Origin: Burkholderiaceae bacterium
Lineage (GTDB): Bacteria; Pseudomonadota; Gammaproteobacteria; Burkholderiales; Burkholderiaceae_C
Length of the DNA: 64,000 nucleotides
NCBI GenBank assembly: GCA_023954035.1
Contig: JAMLIT010000019.1
Coordinates: 1 to 64,000, forward strand
Reading direction: 5' to 3'
How positions within the stretch are numbered: position 1 is the first letter of the stretch; every line of letters begins with the position of its first letter. This document shows positions 23,188-32,053 of the stretch, piece by piece. Position numbers and translations under genes: made by a program. The notes below the pieces were generated by a model that was given only the letters and a program-made list of their open reading frames with translations, was not told the DNA's origin and did not search any database.

Positions 23188-25164
23188 ATGTTGTATCCCC
23201 AGGAATTTGATGTGATCGTGGTCGGCGGCGGCCACGCCGGCACCGAGGCCGCGCTGGCCGCAGCGCGTATGGGCGCGCGCACGCTGCTGCTCACGCACAA
23301 CATCGAGACGCTGGGGCAGATGAGTTGCAACCCATCGATCGGCGGCATCGGCAAAGGCCACCTGGTGAAAGAGGTGGATGCGCTGGGCGGCGCCATGGCG
23401 CTGGCAACGGACGAGGCCGGCATCCAGTTTCGCATTCTCAATTCCAGCAAGGGTCCTGCGGTGCGCGCCACCCGTGCACAAGCGGACCGCGTGCTCTACA
23501 AGGCAGCCATTCGCCGCATGGTCGAGAACCAGCCCAAGCTCTGGCTGTTCCAGCAGGCGGTAGACGATTTGATGGTGGAGGGCGACCGCGTGGTGGGGGC
23601 GGTCACGCAGATTGGCCTGCGCTTTCGCAGCCGCACGGTGGTGCTGACGGCGGGGACGTTTCTTGACGGAAAGATCCATGTCGGGCTTTCCAACTACGCC
23701 GCTGGCCGCGCGGGCGATCCGCCGGCGGTGAGCCTCTCGGGGCGGCTCAAGGAACTGCAACTGCCGCAGGCGCGGCTCAAGACCGGTACGCCGCCGCGCA
23801 TTGATGGGCGCAGCATCGATTTCTCGAAATGCCAGCAGCAACCCGGCGACGGCATGCCGGGCGGCGTGAACGAAGGCCGCGTGCCGGTGTTCAGCTTCAT
23901 GGCGCACGCCCATGGCGGCGCGGCCATGCATCCGCGCCAGGTGCCGTGCTGGATCACCAATACCAACCTGCGCACGCACGAAATCATTCGCAGCGGCTTT
24001 GACCGCAGCCCCATGTTCACCGGCAAGATCGAAGGCGTGGGGCCGCGTTATTGCCCCAGCGTGGAAGACAAGATCAATCGTTTCGCTGACAAGGACAGCC
24101 ACCAGATTTTTCTGGAACCCGAGGGGCTGACGACGAACGAGTTCTACCCCAATGGCATCAGCACCAGCCTGCCGTTTGACATCCAGCTGGCCTTGGTGCG
24201 CAGCATGCAAGGGCTGGAAAACGCGCACATCCTGCGCCCTGGCTACGCCATTGAATACGACTACTTTGATCCGCGCTCGCTCAAGAGCAGCTTTGAAACG
24301 CAGCAAATCGCCGGTCTGTATTTTGCTGGCCAGATCAACGGCACCACGGGCTACGAAGAGGCTGCGGCCCAGGGCCTGTTTGCCGGGGCCAACGCCGCGC
24401 TGGCCTGCCGGGGCGAGTCGCCGTGGCTGCCGGCACGCGACCAGGCCTACCTGGGTGTGCTGGTGGACGACCTGATCACCCAGGGGGTCACCGAGCCCTA
24501 CCGCATGTTCACCAGCCGGGCCGAGTTCCGCCTGCAACTGCGCGAAGACAACGCCGACATGCGCTTGACCGAAGTCGGGCGCCAGATGGGACTGGTGGAC
24601 GATGCACGCTGGGAATCCTTCAGCCGCAAACGCGAGGCCGTACTGCGCGAGACGCAGCGCCTCAAGGACACCTGGGTCAACCCGCGCAACCTGGTGGCGA
24701 GCGAGTCCGAGCGCGTGCTCGGCAAAAGCATTGAACACGAGCACAACCTGTTCGAGTTGCTGCGCCGGCCCAACGTGGCTTATGCAAGCCTGGTGGGTAT
24801 GGATGGCGGGCGCTTTGCCACGCCCGAGGTTTCACGTGAAATACTGGGCGACTTGAGCGAGGCGGTGGTGGAGCAGGTACAAATTGCTGCCAAGTACGCC
24901 GGCTACATTGAGCGCCAACAGGGTGAGGTGGAGCGCGCCGCGCACTTTGAGCACCTGCGTTTGCCCGAATCCATCGACTATCTGCAAGTGACGGCGCTGA
25001 GCATTGAAGCGCGCCAGAACCTGGCGCGCCACCGGCCCGAAACACTGGGTCAGGCGTCGCGCATTGCCGGCATTACTCCGGCCAGCATTTCGCTGCTGCT
25101 GGTGCACTTGAAGAAGGGCGGGTTCAAGACCACGGCGCCCGGCAAGGCCGGGGCCCAGGCGTGA
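23188..25164 (+). CDS. mnmG: tRNA uridine-5-carboxymethylaminomethyl modification enzyme MnmG (GidA)
   Basis: A 658-residue FAD protein that, with MnmE, modifies the wobble uridine of several tRNAs. The FAD-binding [10 protein letters not shown] is at residues 14-23, followed by [21 protein letters not shown], and the second signature [20 protein letters not shown] is in the middle. The C-terminal MnmE-interacting helical domain is complete. The start is MLYPQEFDV; an upstream in-frame start would be off-family. The stop overlaps the rsmG GTG start. A parS-like site is embedded in its 3' part. Confidence 0.96.
   Translation: MLYPQEFDVIVVGGGHAGTEAALAAARMGARTLLLTHNIETLGQMSCNPSIGGIGKGHLVKEVDALGGAMALATDEAGIQFRILNSSKGPAVRATRAQADRVLYKAAIRRMVENQPKLWLFQQAVDDLMVEGDRVVGAVTQIGLRFRSRTVVLTAGTFLDGKIHVGLSNYAAGRAGDPPAVSLSGRLKELQLPQARLKTGTPPRIDGRSIDFSKCQQQPGDGMPGGVNEGRVPVFSFMAHAHGGAAMHPRQVPCWITNTNLRTHEIIRSGFDRSPMFTGKIEGVGPRYCPSVEDKINRFADKDSHQIFLEPEGLTTNEFYPNGISTSLPFDIQLALVRSMQGLENAHILRPGYAIEYDYFDPRSLKSSFETQQIAGLYFAGQINGTTGYEEAAAQGLFAGANAALACRGESPWLPARDQAYLGVLVDDLITQGVTEPYRMFTSRAEFRLQLREDNADMRLTEVGRQMGLVDDARWESFSRKREAVLRETQRLKDTWVNPRNLVASESERVLGKSIEHEHNLFELLRRPNVAYASLVGMDGGRFATPEVSREILGDLSEAVVEQVQIAAKYAGYIERQQGEVERAAHFEHLRLPESIDYLQVTALSIEARQNLARHRPETLGQASRIAGITPASISLLLVHLKKGGFKTTAPGKAGAQA
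24828..24843. promoter_or_regulatory. parS: parS-like site 2, inside mnmG
   Basis: GGTTTCACGTGAAATA matches 14 of 16 consensus positions, including the full TTTCACGTGAAA core. It encodes VSREI in MnmG, so the protein sequence is constrained by the site or vice versa. Confidence 0.8.
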
Positions 25165-25853
25165 GCCAGTCTCTGCAGGCTGCCCTGGCTGCGGGCGTTC
25201 GTTCCTTGGGTTTGAATCTGAGCGACGGGCAGATCGGCCAGTTGCTGGATTTTCTGGCGTTGCTGCAAAAGTGGAACCGGGTCTACAACCTGACTGCGGT
25301 ACGGGAACCCGGCGACATGCTGACCCACCACTTGCTCGACAGCCTGGCGGCGGTGCCGGCGTTGCAGCGCCAGTTGGCCGCGCAGGCCGGTGCCGGGCAG
25401 GCGGCGTCGACTTTGCTGGATGTGGGTTCGGGCGGCGGCTTGCCGGGCGTGGTGTTTGCCATCTGCTTGCCGGAACTTGCCGTGCAGTGCGTCGACACGG
25501 TGGCCAAGAAGGCGGCCTTCGTGCAGCAGGTGGCGGTCAGCTTGCGCTTGCCCAACTTGCGCGGGGTGCATGCACGCGTTGAATCGCTTGCCGGGCCGTT
25601 TGATATCGTCAGCAGCCGGGCTTTTGCCTCGCTCACAGACTTTACGGCATGGTCGCAGGCGGCGCTGGCTCCTGATGGAATCTGGCTGGCCATGAAGGGC
25701 AAGCACCCGGCCGAGGAATTGGCCGCGCTGCCAGGCGGCGTGGAGGTGTTTCACGTGGAACCACTGCGCGTGCCGGGTCTCGATGCCGAGCGCTGCATCG
25801 TCTGGATGCGCCATGGCGCCAACCCTGCCGGAGCGCCCGATGCGCTCACGTAA
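25161..25853 (+). CDS. rsmG: 16S rRNA m7G527 methyltransferase RsmG (GidB)
   Basis: A 230-residue SAM-dependent methyltransferase acting on the 530 loop of 16S r[23 protein letters not shown], the SAM-binding [16 protein letters not shown] and the SRAFASL motif are all present. It starts with GTG overlapping the mnmG TGA, the classical mnmG-rsmG coupling. A parS-like site lies near its 3' end and codes for the VFHVEP segment. Confidence 0.95.
   Translation: MSQSLQAALAAGVRSLGLNLSDGQIGQLLDFLALLQKWNRVYNLTAVREPGDMLTHHLLDSLAAVPALQRQLAAQAGAGQAASTLLDVGSGGGLPGVVFAICLPELAVQCVDTVAKKAAFVQQVAVSLRLPNLRGVHARVESLAGPFDIVSSRAFASLTDFTAWSQAALAPDGIWLAMKGKHPAEELAALPGGVEVFHVEPLRVPGLDAERCIVWMRHGANPAGAPDALT
25747..25762. 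promoter_or_regulatory. parS: parS-like site 3, inside rsmG
   Basis: TGTTTCACGTGGAACC matches 14 of 16 positions of the parS consensus. It is about 210 bases upstream of the parA start. Confidence 0.8.
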
Positions 25854-25884
25854 ACTCAGGCCCTTAGCTACTTGCGGGGACGCC

Positions 25885-25974
25885 ATGTTCGGCATTGCAA
25901 AATTCGGCCCGGTTGCCACTCTGTCAGCCCATCCGCATGCGGCCCGTGCCATCCGCACCGGGCTGGATCTCTGA
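25885..25974 (+). pseudogene. 29-codon ORF before parA, possible lysE remnant
   Basis: The frame reads MFGIAKFGPVATLS and ends with a TGA that overlaps the parA ATG by one base. The first eight residues resemble the start of LysE-family exporters (MFGI..FG), which are found between rsmG and parA in related genomes as I recall them; the rest does not. This could be a deletion scar of such a gene or a short translated leader. The evidence is thin. Confidence 0.35.
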
Positions 25975-26792
25975 TGGCGCGCATTTTTTGCATCGCCAAC
26001 CAGAAGGGCGGGGTCGGCAAGACCACCACCTCGGTGAACCTCGCCGCCGGCCTGGCGCGCATTGGTCAGCGTGTGCTGCTGGTCGATCTGGACCCGCAGG
26101 GCAATGCCACCATGGGCTCGGGCGTGGACAAACGCAAGCTGGAACTCACCGTGTACGACGTGCTGCTCGAGTCGGCCTCGGTGCGCGAGGCGGCGGTGTC
26201 GGCAGAAAAGTGCGGCTACCAATTGCTGGGAGCCAACCGCGAGCTGGCCGGCGCCGAGGTGGAGCTGGTCGACATCGAGCGGCGGGAAAAGCGCCTCAAG
26301 TCGGCACTGGCCGAGGTGCAGGCCGACTACGACTTTGTGCTCATCGATTGCCCGCCATCGCTCTCCATGCTCACGCTCAACGGCCTGTGCAGCGCCCACG
26401 GCGTCATCGTTCCCATGCAGTGCGAATACTTTGCGCTCGAAGGCCTGACCGATCTGGTCAACACCATCAAGCAGGTGCACGCCAACCTCAACCCGGACCT
26501 GCAGATCATCGGCCTCTTGCGCGTGATGTTCGATCCGCGCATTACGCTGCAAAGCCAGGTCAGCGAGCAATTGCGCGGCCACTTTGGCGACAAGGTGTTC
26601 GACACCGTGATCCCGCGCAACGTCCGCCTGGCCGAAGCACCCAGCTACGGCCTGCCCGGCGTGGTGTTTGATCCGAACGCCAAGGGCAGCATCGCCTTTG
26701 TCGACTTCGCCCGCGAGATGGTCGAGCGCGTGCAGCGCATGGCGCCGGTCGATCAGCCAAAAATACAAGTCAAATCGGCCTCTAGCGCTTGA
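25974..26792 (+). CDS. parA: Chromosome partitioning ATPase ParA
   Basis: A 272-residue deviant Walker A ATPase that segregates origins with ParB-parS. KGGVGKTTT is at residues 11-19, Walker A' in VLLVDLDPQGNAT, Walker B in FVLIDCPPSL, and the PRNVRLAEAPSYG C-terminal motif. The start ATG overlaps the preceding TGA. The C-terminal tail (KIQVKSASSA) and the stop codon come from a dispersed repeat, so the tail is probably not functional. parB follows after one intervening hydrolase gene. Confidence 0.95.
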   Translation: MARIFCIANQKGGVGKTTTSVNLAAGLARIGQRVLLVDLDPQGNATMGSGVDKRKLELTVYDVLLESASVREAAVSAEKCGYQLLGANRELAGAEVELVDIERREKRLKSALAEVQADYDFVLIDCPPSLSMLTLNGLCSAHGVIVPMQCEYFALEGLTDLVNTIKQVHANLNPDLQIIGLLRVMFDPRITLQSQVSEQLRGHFGDKVFDTVIPRNVRLAEAPSYGLPGVVFDPNAKGSIAFVDFAREMVERVQRMAPVDQPKIQVKSASSA

Positions 26793-26820
26793 TACATAAG
26801 CGCAAGCAGCTATTGAAAGA
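26759..26820. repeat. Dispersed TAGCT/GCGCTTAT repeat, copy D
   Basis: Reads AAGTCAAATCGGCCTCTAGC, GCTTGATACATAAGCGC, then AGCAGCTATTGAAA. It begins inside parA, donates the last codons and the TGA stop, and ends seven bases before the ATG of the hydrolase gene, so it also forms that gene's upstream region. Confidence 0.85.
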
Positions 26821-26826
26821 AGAGCA

Positions 26827-27366
26827 ATGTCGCCCGGCAACGTTCTGATCCTGCCGGGCTGGCAAAGCTCCGATGCAGGGCATTGGCAGACCCTGTGGGA
26901 AGCGAAGCACGGCTACCGGCGTGTGGAGCAGCACGACTGGATGCAGCCGCTGCGCGGCGACTGGAGCGCCCGGCTCGATGAGGTGGTGGTGGATACGCAC
27001 GGGCCGGTCGTGCTGGTGGCGCACAGCCTGGGGTGCATCCTGGCGGCCTGGTGGGCGGCGCATTCGCAGCACACGGCCAAGGTGCGTGGCGCGCTGCTGG
27101 TGGCGCCGGGCGATGTGGAGCGGGCCGAGCTGGCTTTGCTGCTGCCAGGCTGGGCGCCCATTGCCAGCCAGGTGCTGCCGTTTCCGGCCGTGCTGGTGGC
27201 CAGCCGCAACGACCCGTATTGCCGCTTTGGCCGCGCTGCGCAGTTGGCGCAGGCCTGGGGTGCGCGCATGGTCGACTGTGGCGAGTGCGGCCACATCAAT
27301 GCCGAATCGGGTCTGGGGGAGTGGCCTGAAGGCCAGGCCCTGCTGCACACACTTATGAAGGACTGA
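26827..27366 (+). CDS. RBBP9/YdeN family alpha/beta hydrolase
   Basis: A 179-residue small serine hydrolase. LILPGWQSSDAGHWQTLWE is the family start, the nucleophile Ser is in VAHSLGC, the acid Asp in ASRNDPYC and the base His in GECGHINAESGLGEWPEG. Substrates of this family are generally unknown. It is inserted between parA and parB in one transcription unit, seven bases before parB, which is an unusual interruption of the par operon. Confidence 0.88.
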   Translation: MSPGNVLILPGWQSSDAGHWQTLWEAKHGYRRVEQHDWMQPLRGDWSARLDEVVVDTHGPVVLVAHSLGCILAAWWAAHSQHTAKVRGALLVAPGDVERAELALLLPGWAPIASQVLPFPAVLVASRNDPYCRFGRAAQLAQAWGARMVDCGECGHINAESGLGEWPEGQALLHTLMKD

Positions 27367-27372
27367 GAGACC

Positions 27373-28287
27373 ATGGTGACCAAGAAACCCAAAGGCCTGG
27401 GCCGCGGCCTGGAAGCGCTGCTCGGACCGAAAGTGGCAGAACGCGTCAACACCGAGCCGACCGACGGCGCGCCCAGCAGCCTGCCGCTGTCGGCCCTGGT
27501 GCCCGGCGTGTACCAGCCGCGCACGCGCATGGACGAAGGCGCGCTGTACGAACTGGCCGAGTCCATCAAGGCGCAGGGCATCATGCAGCCGGTGCTGGTG
27601 CGGCGCCTGGTCAGTGGCGAGAATGCCGGCCAGTACGAAATCATTGCTGGCGAGCGGCGCTTTCGCGCGGCCCGCCTGGCGGGGCTCGACAGCATTCCCG
27701 TGCTGGTGCGCGACGTGCCCGACGAGGCCGCCGCTGCCATGGCGCTGATTGAAAACATCCAGCGCGAAGACTTGAATCCGCTGGAAGAAGCGCAGGGCCT
27801 CTCGCGCCTGGTGCGCGAGTTTGGCCTGACGCACGAGCAGGCAGCGCAGGCGGTGGGGCGTTCGCGCAGCGCCGCCAGCAACCTGTTGCGCCTGTTGAAT
27901 CTGGCCGAACCGGTGCAGACCATGCTGATGGCCGGCGACATCGACATGGGCCACGCCCGCGCGCTGCTCTCGCTGGACCGCGCCGCGCAGATCACGGCCG
28001 GCAACCAGATTGCGGGAAAGAAGCTCTCGGTGCGCGAGGCCGAATCGCTGGTGCGGCGCATAGGCGCCGACTTCAACCTGGTGCCGCAAAAACCCAAAAA
28101 GGAAAAATCGCGCGACTTGAAGCGTGTCGAAGAAGAGCTCTCTGACCTCTTGATGGCCGAAGTCGAGGTGCGCGTGAAAAAGCGCGTCAAGCGCGGCGGC
28201 CGCATGGAAGAAATGGGCGAACTGGCGATCTCTTTCGGCTCGCTCGACGCGCTCAACGGCCTGATAGACCGCTTGCGCGGGCGCTGA
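27373..28287 (+). CDS. parB: Chromosome partitioning protein ParB
   Basis: A 304-residue CTP-dependent DNA clamp. It starts with the ParA-binding KKPKGLGRGLEALLG, then the ParB/Srx domain with YQPRTRMD, AGERRFRAARLAG and ENIQREDLNPLEEAQ (the CTP-binding motifs), the helix-turn-helix LTHEQAAQAVGRSRSAASNLLRLL, and a C-terminal dimerisation domain. Three parS-like sites lie 1.6-4.4 kb upstream. Length is typical. Confidence 0.95.
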   Translation: MVTKKPKGLGRGLEALLGPKVAERVNTEPTDGAPSSLPLSALVPGVYQPRTRMDEGALYELAESIKAQGIMQPVLVRRLVSGENAGQYEIIAGERRFRAARLAGLDSIPVLVRDVPDEAAAAMALIENIQREDLNPLEEAQGLSRLVREFGLTHEQAAQAVGRSRSAASNLLRLLNLAEPVQTMLMAGDIDMGHARALLSLDRAAQITAGNQIAGKKLSVREAESLVRRIGADFNLVPQKPKKEKSRDLKRVEEELSDLLMAEVEVRVKKRVKRGGRMEEMGELAISFGSLDALNGLIDRLRGR

Positions 28288-28315
28288 GCCAACGCTCCTG
28301 CGCAGTGCCGCCGCC

Positions 28316-29119
28316 ATGAAATCACTGCCCTGGCCGCTGCCGGCCTTGCTGGCCTGGGGCGCGGCGTGGCTGCTTTATCTGGTGTTGGGGCGCTATCTTC
28401 CTGCGCTCTGGGCGCTGCTGCTGGCCTGCGCCTTGCCCGTTGCGGCCAGCCCCTGGGCGGTGGGCTGGTGGCGCCGCGCGCTGCTCGCCGCAGGCTTTCC
28501 GCTGGCGCTGCTGCTCTCGGACGCCGCCCCTGTGGCCGGTTGGGTCTGGCTGGCGCCGCTGGCGCTTTTGCTGCTGGTGTACCCGCTGGGCGCCTGGCGC
28601 GACGCGCCCCTGTTCCCTACGCCGCGTGGCGCCTTGTCCGCGCTGGGCGCCGCCGCGCCCTTGCCCGTGGGAGCGCGCTTGCTGGACGCCGGCTGCGGCC
28701 TGGGCGATGGGCTGATCGCCCTGCGCCAGGCCTATCCCGAAGCGCACTTCGAGGGCATCGAGCGCAGCCGATTGCTGCAGTGGCTGTGTGCCTGGCGCTG
28801 CCCCTGGGCGTACGTGCGCCGGGGCGATATCTGGGAGGCCGACTGGGCCAGTTATGCCCTGGTCTACCTGTTCCAGCGCCCGGAGAGCATGGCGCGGGCC
28901 CTCGCCAAGGCACAGACCGAGATGGAAGACGGAACCTGGCTCGTCAGCCTGGAGTTTGCCGTGCCCGAAGCCGTGGCGGTCGCCACACTCAAGCTCGCAG
29001 GCGATCGCACGGTGTGGCTTTATCGCATCGAACGGCGTGACATACGACACGCTAACTCTCGCCAATTGGCCGCGGAACCGACAGCAGGGCACCGCGCACG
29101 CGGATACTTCGGACGGTGA
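28316..29119 (+). CDS. Membrane-anchored class I SAM-dependent methyltransferase
   Basis: A 267-residue protein. Three to four hydrophobic segments fill the first 95 residues, followed by a methyltransferase domain with the SAM loop LLDAGCGLGDGL and the acidic EGIERS. The C-terminus (RDIRHANSRQLAAEP onward) looks less conserved. The substrate is unknown. It is 28 bases downstream of parB and may share its transcript. Confidence 0.75.
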   Translation: MKSLPWPLPALLAWGAAWLLYLVLGRYLPALWALLLACALPVAASPWAVGWWRRALLAAGFPLALLLSDAAPVAGWVWLAPLALLLLVYPLGAWRDAPLFPTPRGALSALGAAAPLPVGARLLDAGCGLGDGLIALRQAYPEAHFEGIERSRLLQWLCAWRCPWAYVRRGDIWEADWASYALVYLFQRPESMARALAKAQTEMEDGTWLVSLEFAVPEAVAVATLKLAGDRTVWLYRIERRDIRHANSRQLAAEPTAGHRARGYFGR

Positions 29120-29286
29120 GCCTGGCATTTGCTACATTTCTCGCGGCTGGTGGCGCCGAGACTTGGGCGGGACCGGCAGAAATGTGGAGAGCGTGCAGTC
29201 AGCGCGCCGCACCAAGGAGGAGGAAGGCCATGCCCGCTGTGCAGCCGTGGAGAACCTCTGGACCGACAACGAAACTTGAGGAACCC

Positions 29287-30795
29287 ATGGTTTTTTCACA
29301 ACCCTCGCGCATGCGCATCCTCGCCCCATTGGCGCTCGCACTGGCCCTGGCCGGTTGCGCCAACATGCAAAGCCACGACAAGCTGGCGACCGAAATGCAG
29401 ACCGCCGGCAACAACGGCGGCATTCCAGCGGCCCTCGCGCGTCTGGAAGCTTCTGCCACCACCGACGCTGAGCGCACCGAGCTGCTCTACAACCTGGAGC
29501 GTGGCGAGCTGCTGCGCATGAACAACCGCTACGAAGACAGCACCAACGCCTTCCTGTTGGCCGACATCCGCGTCAAGGCCTGGGAAGAGTCGGCCAAGAC
29601 CGATCCGCAAAAGCTGATGGGCACGGTGGGTGCGGCGCTGATCAGCGAGCGTCTCAAGGTCTACGAAGGCCAGGACTACGAAAAGGTCTGGCTCACCACC
29701 ACGCTGGCGCTCAATCGCGTGGCCGTGGGCGATCTGGAGAATGCGCGCGTCGACATCAAGCGCACGCACGAGCGCGAAGCGGTGATTGCCGAGTTCCGTG
29801 CCAAGGAAACCCTCGCTGCCGAAGAAGAAGCCAAGGCCAAGGGCGCCACGTCTGCCGGCAAGGAGCTCAATGGCTACCCGGTGGAAACGCTCAACGATCC
29901 CGAGGTGCTGGCACTCAAGAACGGTTATTCCAACGCGCTCTCGCACTACCTCGCTGGTTATTTGTACGAAGTGCTGGGTGAGTCTGGCCTGGCTGCGCCC
30001 GGCTACCGCAAGGCCATTGAGCTCAAGCCCGAAACGGGTGTGCTCGAAGAAGGCCTGCGCGGCCTGGACAGCCGCACCAGCTTCACCTGGAAGCGCCGCC
30101 AGCGCATGACGGACGTCTTGTTCCTGGTGGAAGCGGGCGACGCTCCGGCGCGCAAGCCCAAGGCCTTCACGCTGCCGGTACCGACCGGGCGTGGCATGGT
30201 CACGGTGAGCATTTCCTACCCGGTCATCGAACCCTCGACCGACGCAGCGCTGGGGCAGATCTCTGCCGCCGGTTACGACTTCAAGCTGGAAAAAATCGTT
30301 GATGTGAACGTGATGGCGCGCCGCGCCCTGAAGGACGAAATGCCCGGCATGGTGCTGCGCGGTTTCACCCGCGCCGTCGCCAAAGGCGTGCTGCAGGACC
30401 AGCTGCAAAAGAACGGTGGCTTGATTGGCGGCTTGATCGGCGCCGTGGCCTCGGTGGCCACCGAACAGGCGGACGACCGCATGTGGCGCATGCTGCCGGG
30501 CCGGGTGTATGTGGCGCGCGGCTACCTGCCGCCGGGCACGCACCAGCTGAGCGTGAACGGCCGCCCCCTGCCCGAACCGGTGCAGATCGACGGCCAGTAC
30601 GCACTGGTGCCCATGCGCCTGTACAACAACACCGTGCTGATGGGCAAGGTGGCCACCATCGGCAGCCTGGCCGCCGTGTCGGCTGCTGCGCCCACGCCGG
30701 CCGCCGCAGCCCCTGCTGCGCAAGCGCCCACCAAACCACAGAAAACGCAGAAACGCCGCAGCAGCAAACCCGCAGCCGCCAGCGCTGCGCAGTAA
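29287..30795 (+). CDS. TPR-like lipoprotein of the COG3014 type
   Basis: A 502-residue envelope protein with a lipobox LAGC (Cys24). The next part is helical and repeat-like (AALARLEASATTDAERTELLYNLERGELLRM, then ALNRVAVGDLENARVDIKR), as in TPR-type proteins. A central beta-rich part and a conserved ARGYLPPGTHQLSVNG region precede a low-complexity Ala/Pro/Lys tail. I take it for COG3014 from its pattern; no function is established. The ATG has GAGGAA upstream. It heads a cluster with ycfL and lpoB homologues. Confidence 0.7.
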   Translation: MVFSQPSRMRILAPLALALALAGCANMQSHDKLATEMQTAGNNGGIPAALARLEASATTDAERTELLYNLERGELLRMNNRYEDSTNAFLLADIRVKAWEESAKTDPQKLMGTVGAALISERLKVYEGQDYEKVWLTTTLALNRVAVGDLENARVDIKRTHEREAVIAEFRAKETLAAEEEAKAKGATSAGKELNGYPVETLNDPEVLALKNGYSNALSHYLAGYLYEVLGESGLAAPGYRKAIELKPETGVLEEGLRGLDSRTSFTWKRRQRMTDVLFLVEAGDAPARKPKAFTLPVPTGRGMVTVSISYPVIEPSTDAALGQISAAGYDFKLEKIVDVNVMARRALKDEMPGMVLRGFTRAVAKGVLQDQLQKNGGLIGGLIGAVASVATEQADDRMWRMLPGRVYVARGYLPPGTHQLSVNGRPLPEPVQIDGQYALVPMRLYNNTVLMGKVATIGSLAAVSAAAPTPAAAAPAAQAPTKPQKTQKRRSSKPAAASAAQ

Positions 30796-30842
30796 AGCAA
30801 ATGCGACTTTTCACGACACAACCCCTCCAAGGAGCCCGCGCC

Positions 30843-31235
30843 ATGCTCGCACGCACCCTTCTCGCCGCCAGCGCGGCATTCCTGGCGCTCTCGGGCGCCG
30901 TCCAGGCCCAGATGCACGACCCGGCCACACCAATCGCCGTGGCTGGCAAGGTGGCCCTGCGCGGTGAAGCCAACAACATTGCCGTGCGCGAGATCCGCAT
31001 CGTGCGCAAGAACGACATCCTGGTCGTGCAGGCCGACATGGCCAACATGGGCCGCAGCGACCGCACCGTGTTCTACCGCTTTCGCTGGCTCGACAACGTC
31101 GGCAACCAGGTGGGCGATGGCGAATCGTGGAAGCAGATGGCGGTATTGGGCCTGGGCCAGCAGACCGTGAAAAGCGTGGCCCCGACCAGCGCCGCGCAGG
31201 ATTTCCGTATCGAGATGAACGTAGAAACGCGCTAA
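30843..31235 (+). CDS. ycfL: YcfL family (DUF1425) periplasmic protein
   Basis: A 130-residue exported protein with a signal peptide ending AVQAQ. The domain has VREIRIVRKNDILVVQADMANMGRSDRTVFYRFRWLDNVGNQV, the YcfL core. The start MLARTLLAAS is chosen for AAGGAG nine bases upstream; an ATG 14 codons earlier is less likely. In enterobacteria ycfL lies directly before lpoB, as here. Unlike the E. coli protein it has no lipobox Cys. Confidence 0.8.
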   Translation: MLARTLLAASAAFLALSGAVQAQMHDPATPIAVAGKVALRGEANNIAVREIRIVRKNDILVVQADMANMGRSDRTVFYRFRWLDNVGNQVGDGESWKQMAVLGLGQQTVKSVAPTSAAQDFRIEMNVETR

Positions 31236-31263
31236 AACATTGCGCCATGCAGGAGAACACACC

Positions 31264-31872
31264 ATGAACAAAAGTTTCCGCCGACACCTTGCCCTGGGCC
31301 TGGCCGCCGCCACGCTGCTGCTGGCCGGCTGCCAGAACCTCTCGTCCCCCGTGATCCGCTTTGACCGCCAGGTCAACTACGGCGACGCCAAGGGCGTGGA
31401 GCTGGTCACCAACGAGTTCGGCTCGACAGACCTGCAGATGATTGCCGAGAAAATGACCGGCAGCCTGCTGGAAACCGGCATCTTCCAGGGCCGCCCCACC
31501 GTCACGATTTCGACGGTGAAGAACAAGACCAGCGAGTACATCGACACCACCAACGTCATGAACTCGATCCAGACCGCGCTGGTCAAATCGGGCAAGGTGC
31601 GCTTCGTGCGCTCCATCAAGGAAATGCAGGCCGGCGTGGACGAACTGCAGCGCCAGAACCAGAGCGGCCTGTACAAGCAGAACAGCACCGCCAAGATCGG
31701 CAACATGACCGCTGCGCGCTACAGCATGGAAGGCGAGCTGACCAGCATCGTCAAGCAAAGCGCCTCCACCAAGGACGTGTTCTACAAGTTCACGCTCAAG
31801 CTGTTTGATGTGGAAGAGGGCACGATCGAATGGCAGGACGAGAAGGAAATTCGCAAAACGAGTACGAGGTGA
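31264..31872 (+). CDS. lpoB: Penicillin-binding protein activator LpoB
   Basis: A 202-residue outer membrane lipoprotein with lipobox LAGC (Cys23). The fold (TDLQMIAEKMTGSLLETGIFQ, then VTISTVKNKTSEYIDTTNVMNSIQTALVKSGKVRFV) is the LpoB/TolB-N-like domain that in E. coli stimulates PBP1b. The disordered Pro-rich linker that lets E. coli LpoB span the periplasm is missing here, so reach or partner may differ. The cluster context (YcfL before, CsgG-like after) supports an envelope role. Confidence 0.82.
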   Translation: MNKSFRRHLALGLAAATLLLAGCQNLSSPVIRFDRQVNYGDAKGVELVTNEFGSTDLQMIAEKMTGSLLETGIFQGRPTVTISTVKNKTSEYIDTTNVMNSIQTALVKSGKVRFVRSIKEMQAGVDELQRQNQSGLYKQNSTAKIGNMTAARYSMEGELTSIVKQSASTKDVFYKFTLKLFDVEEGTIEWQDEKEIRKTSTR

Positions 31873-31981
31873 CATCCCCCTGAGGCGCTGCGCGCCTTCC
31901 CCCTTCTCTCGGCTTCGCCGGGAAGGGGGACGACGCCAGCGCGGCGGGGCAGCCCTTGCGCGGCGTCCCTCGAAGGGCCGC
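31873..31981. repeat. GC-rich repeat with a long hairpin after lpoB
   Basis: It begins at the first base after the lpoB stop. The main hairpin has 9-base arms TCCCCCTTC (31898-31906) and GAAGGGGGA (31922-31930), with a nested CGGC-TTC-GCCG in the loop. Further on come GCGGGGCAGCCCTTGCGCGG-type segments. This wording recurs in intergenic regions of Comamonadaceae as I recall it; only one copy is in this window. It could cap the lpoB transcript. Confidence 0.6.
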
Positions 31982-32053
31982 GCCAGTTCTATGCGTTGCG
32001 GATGGTAAGCAGCGCAGCTCATCATTCAAATACAGCTCATAAGGAGCCTTAGC

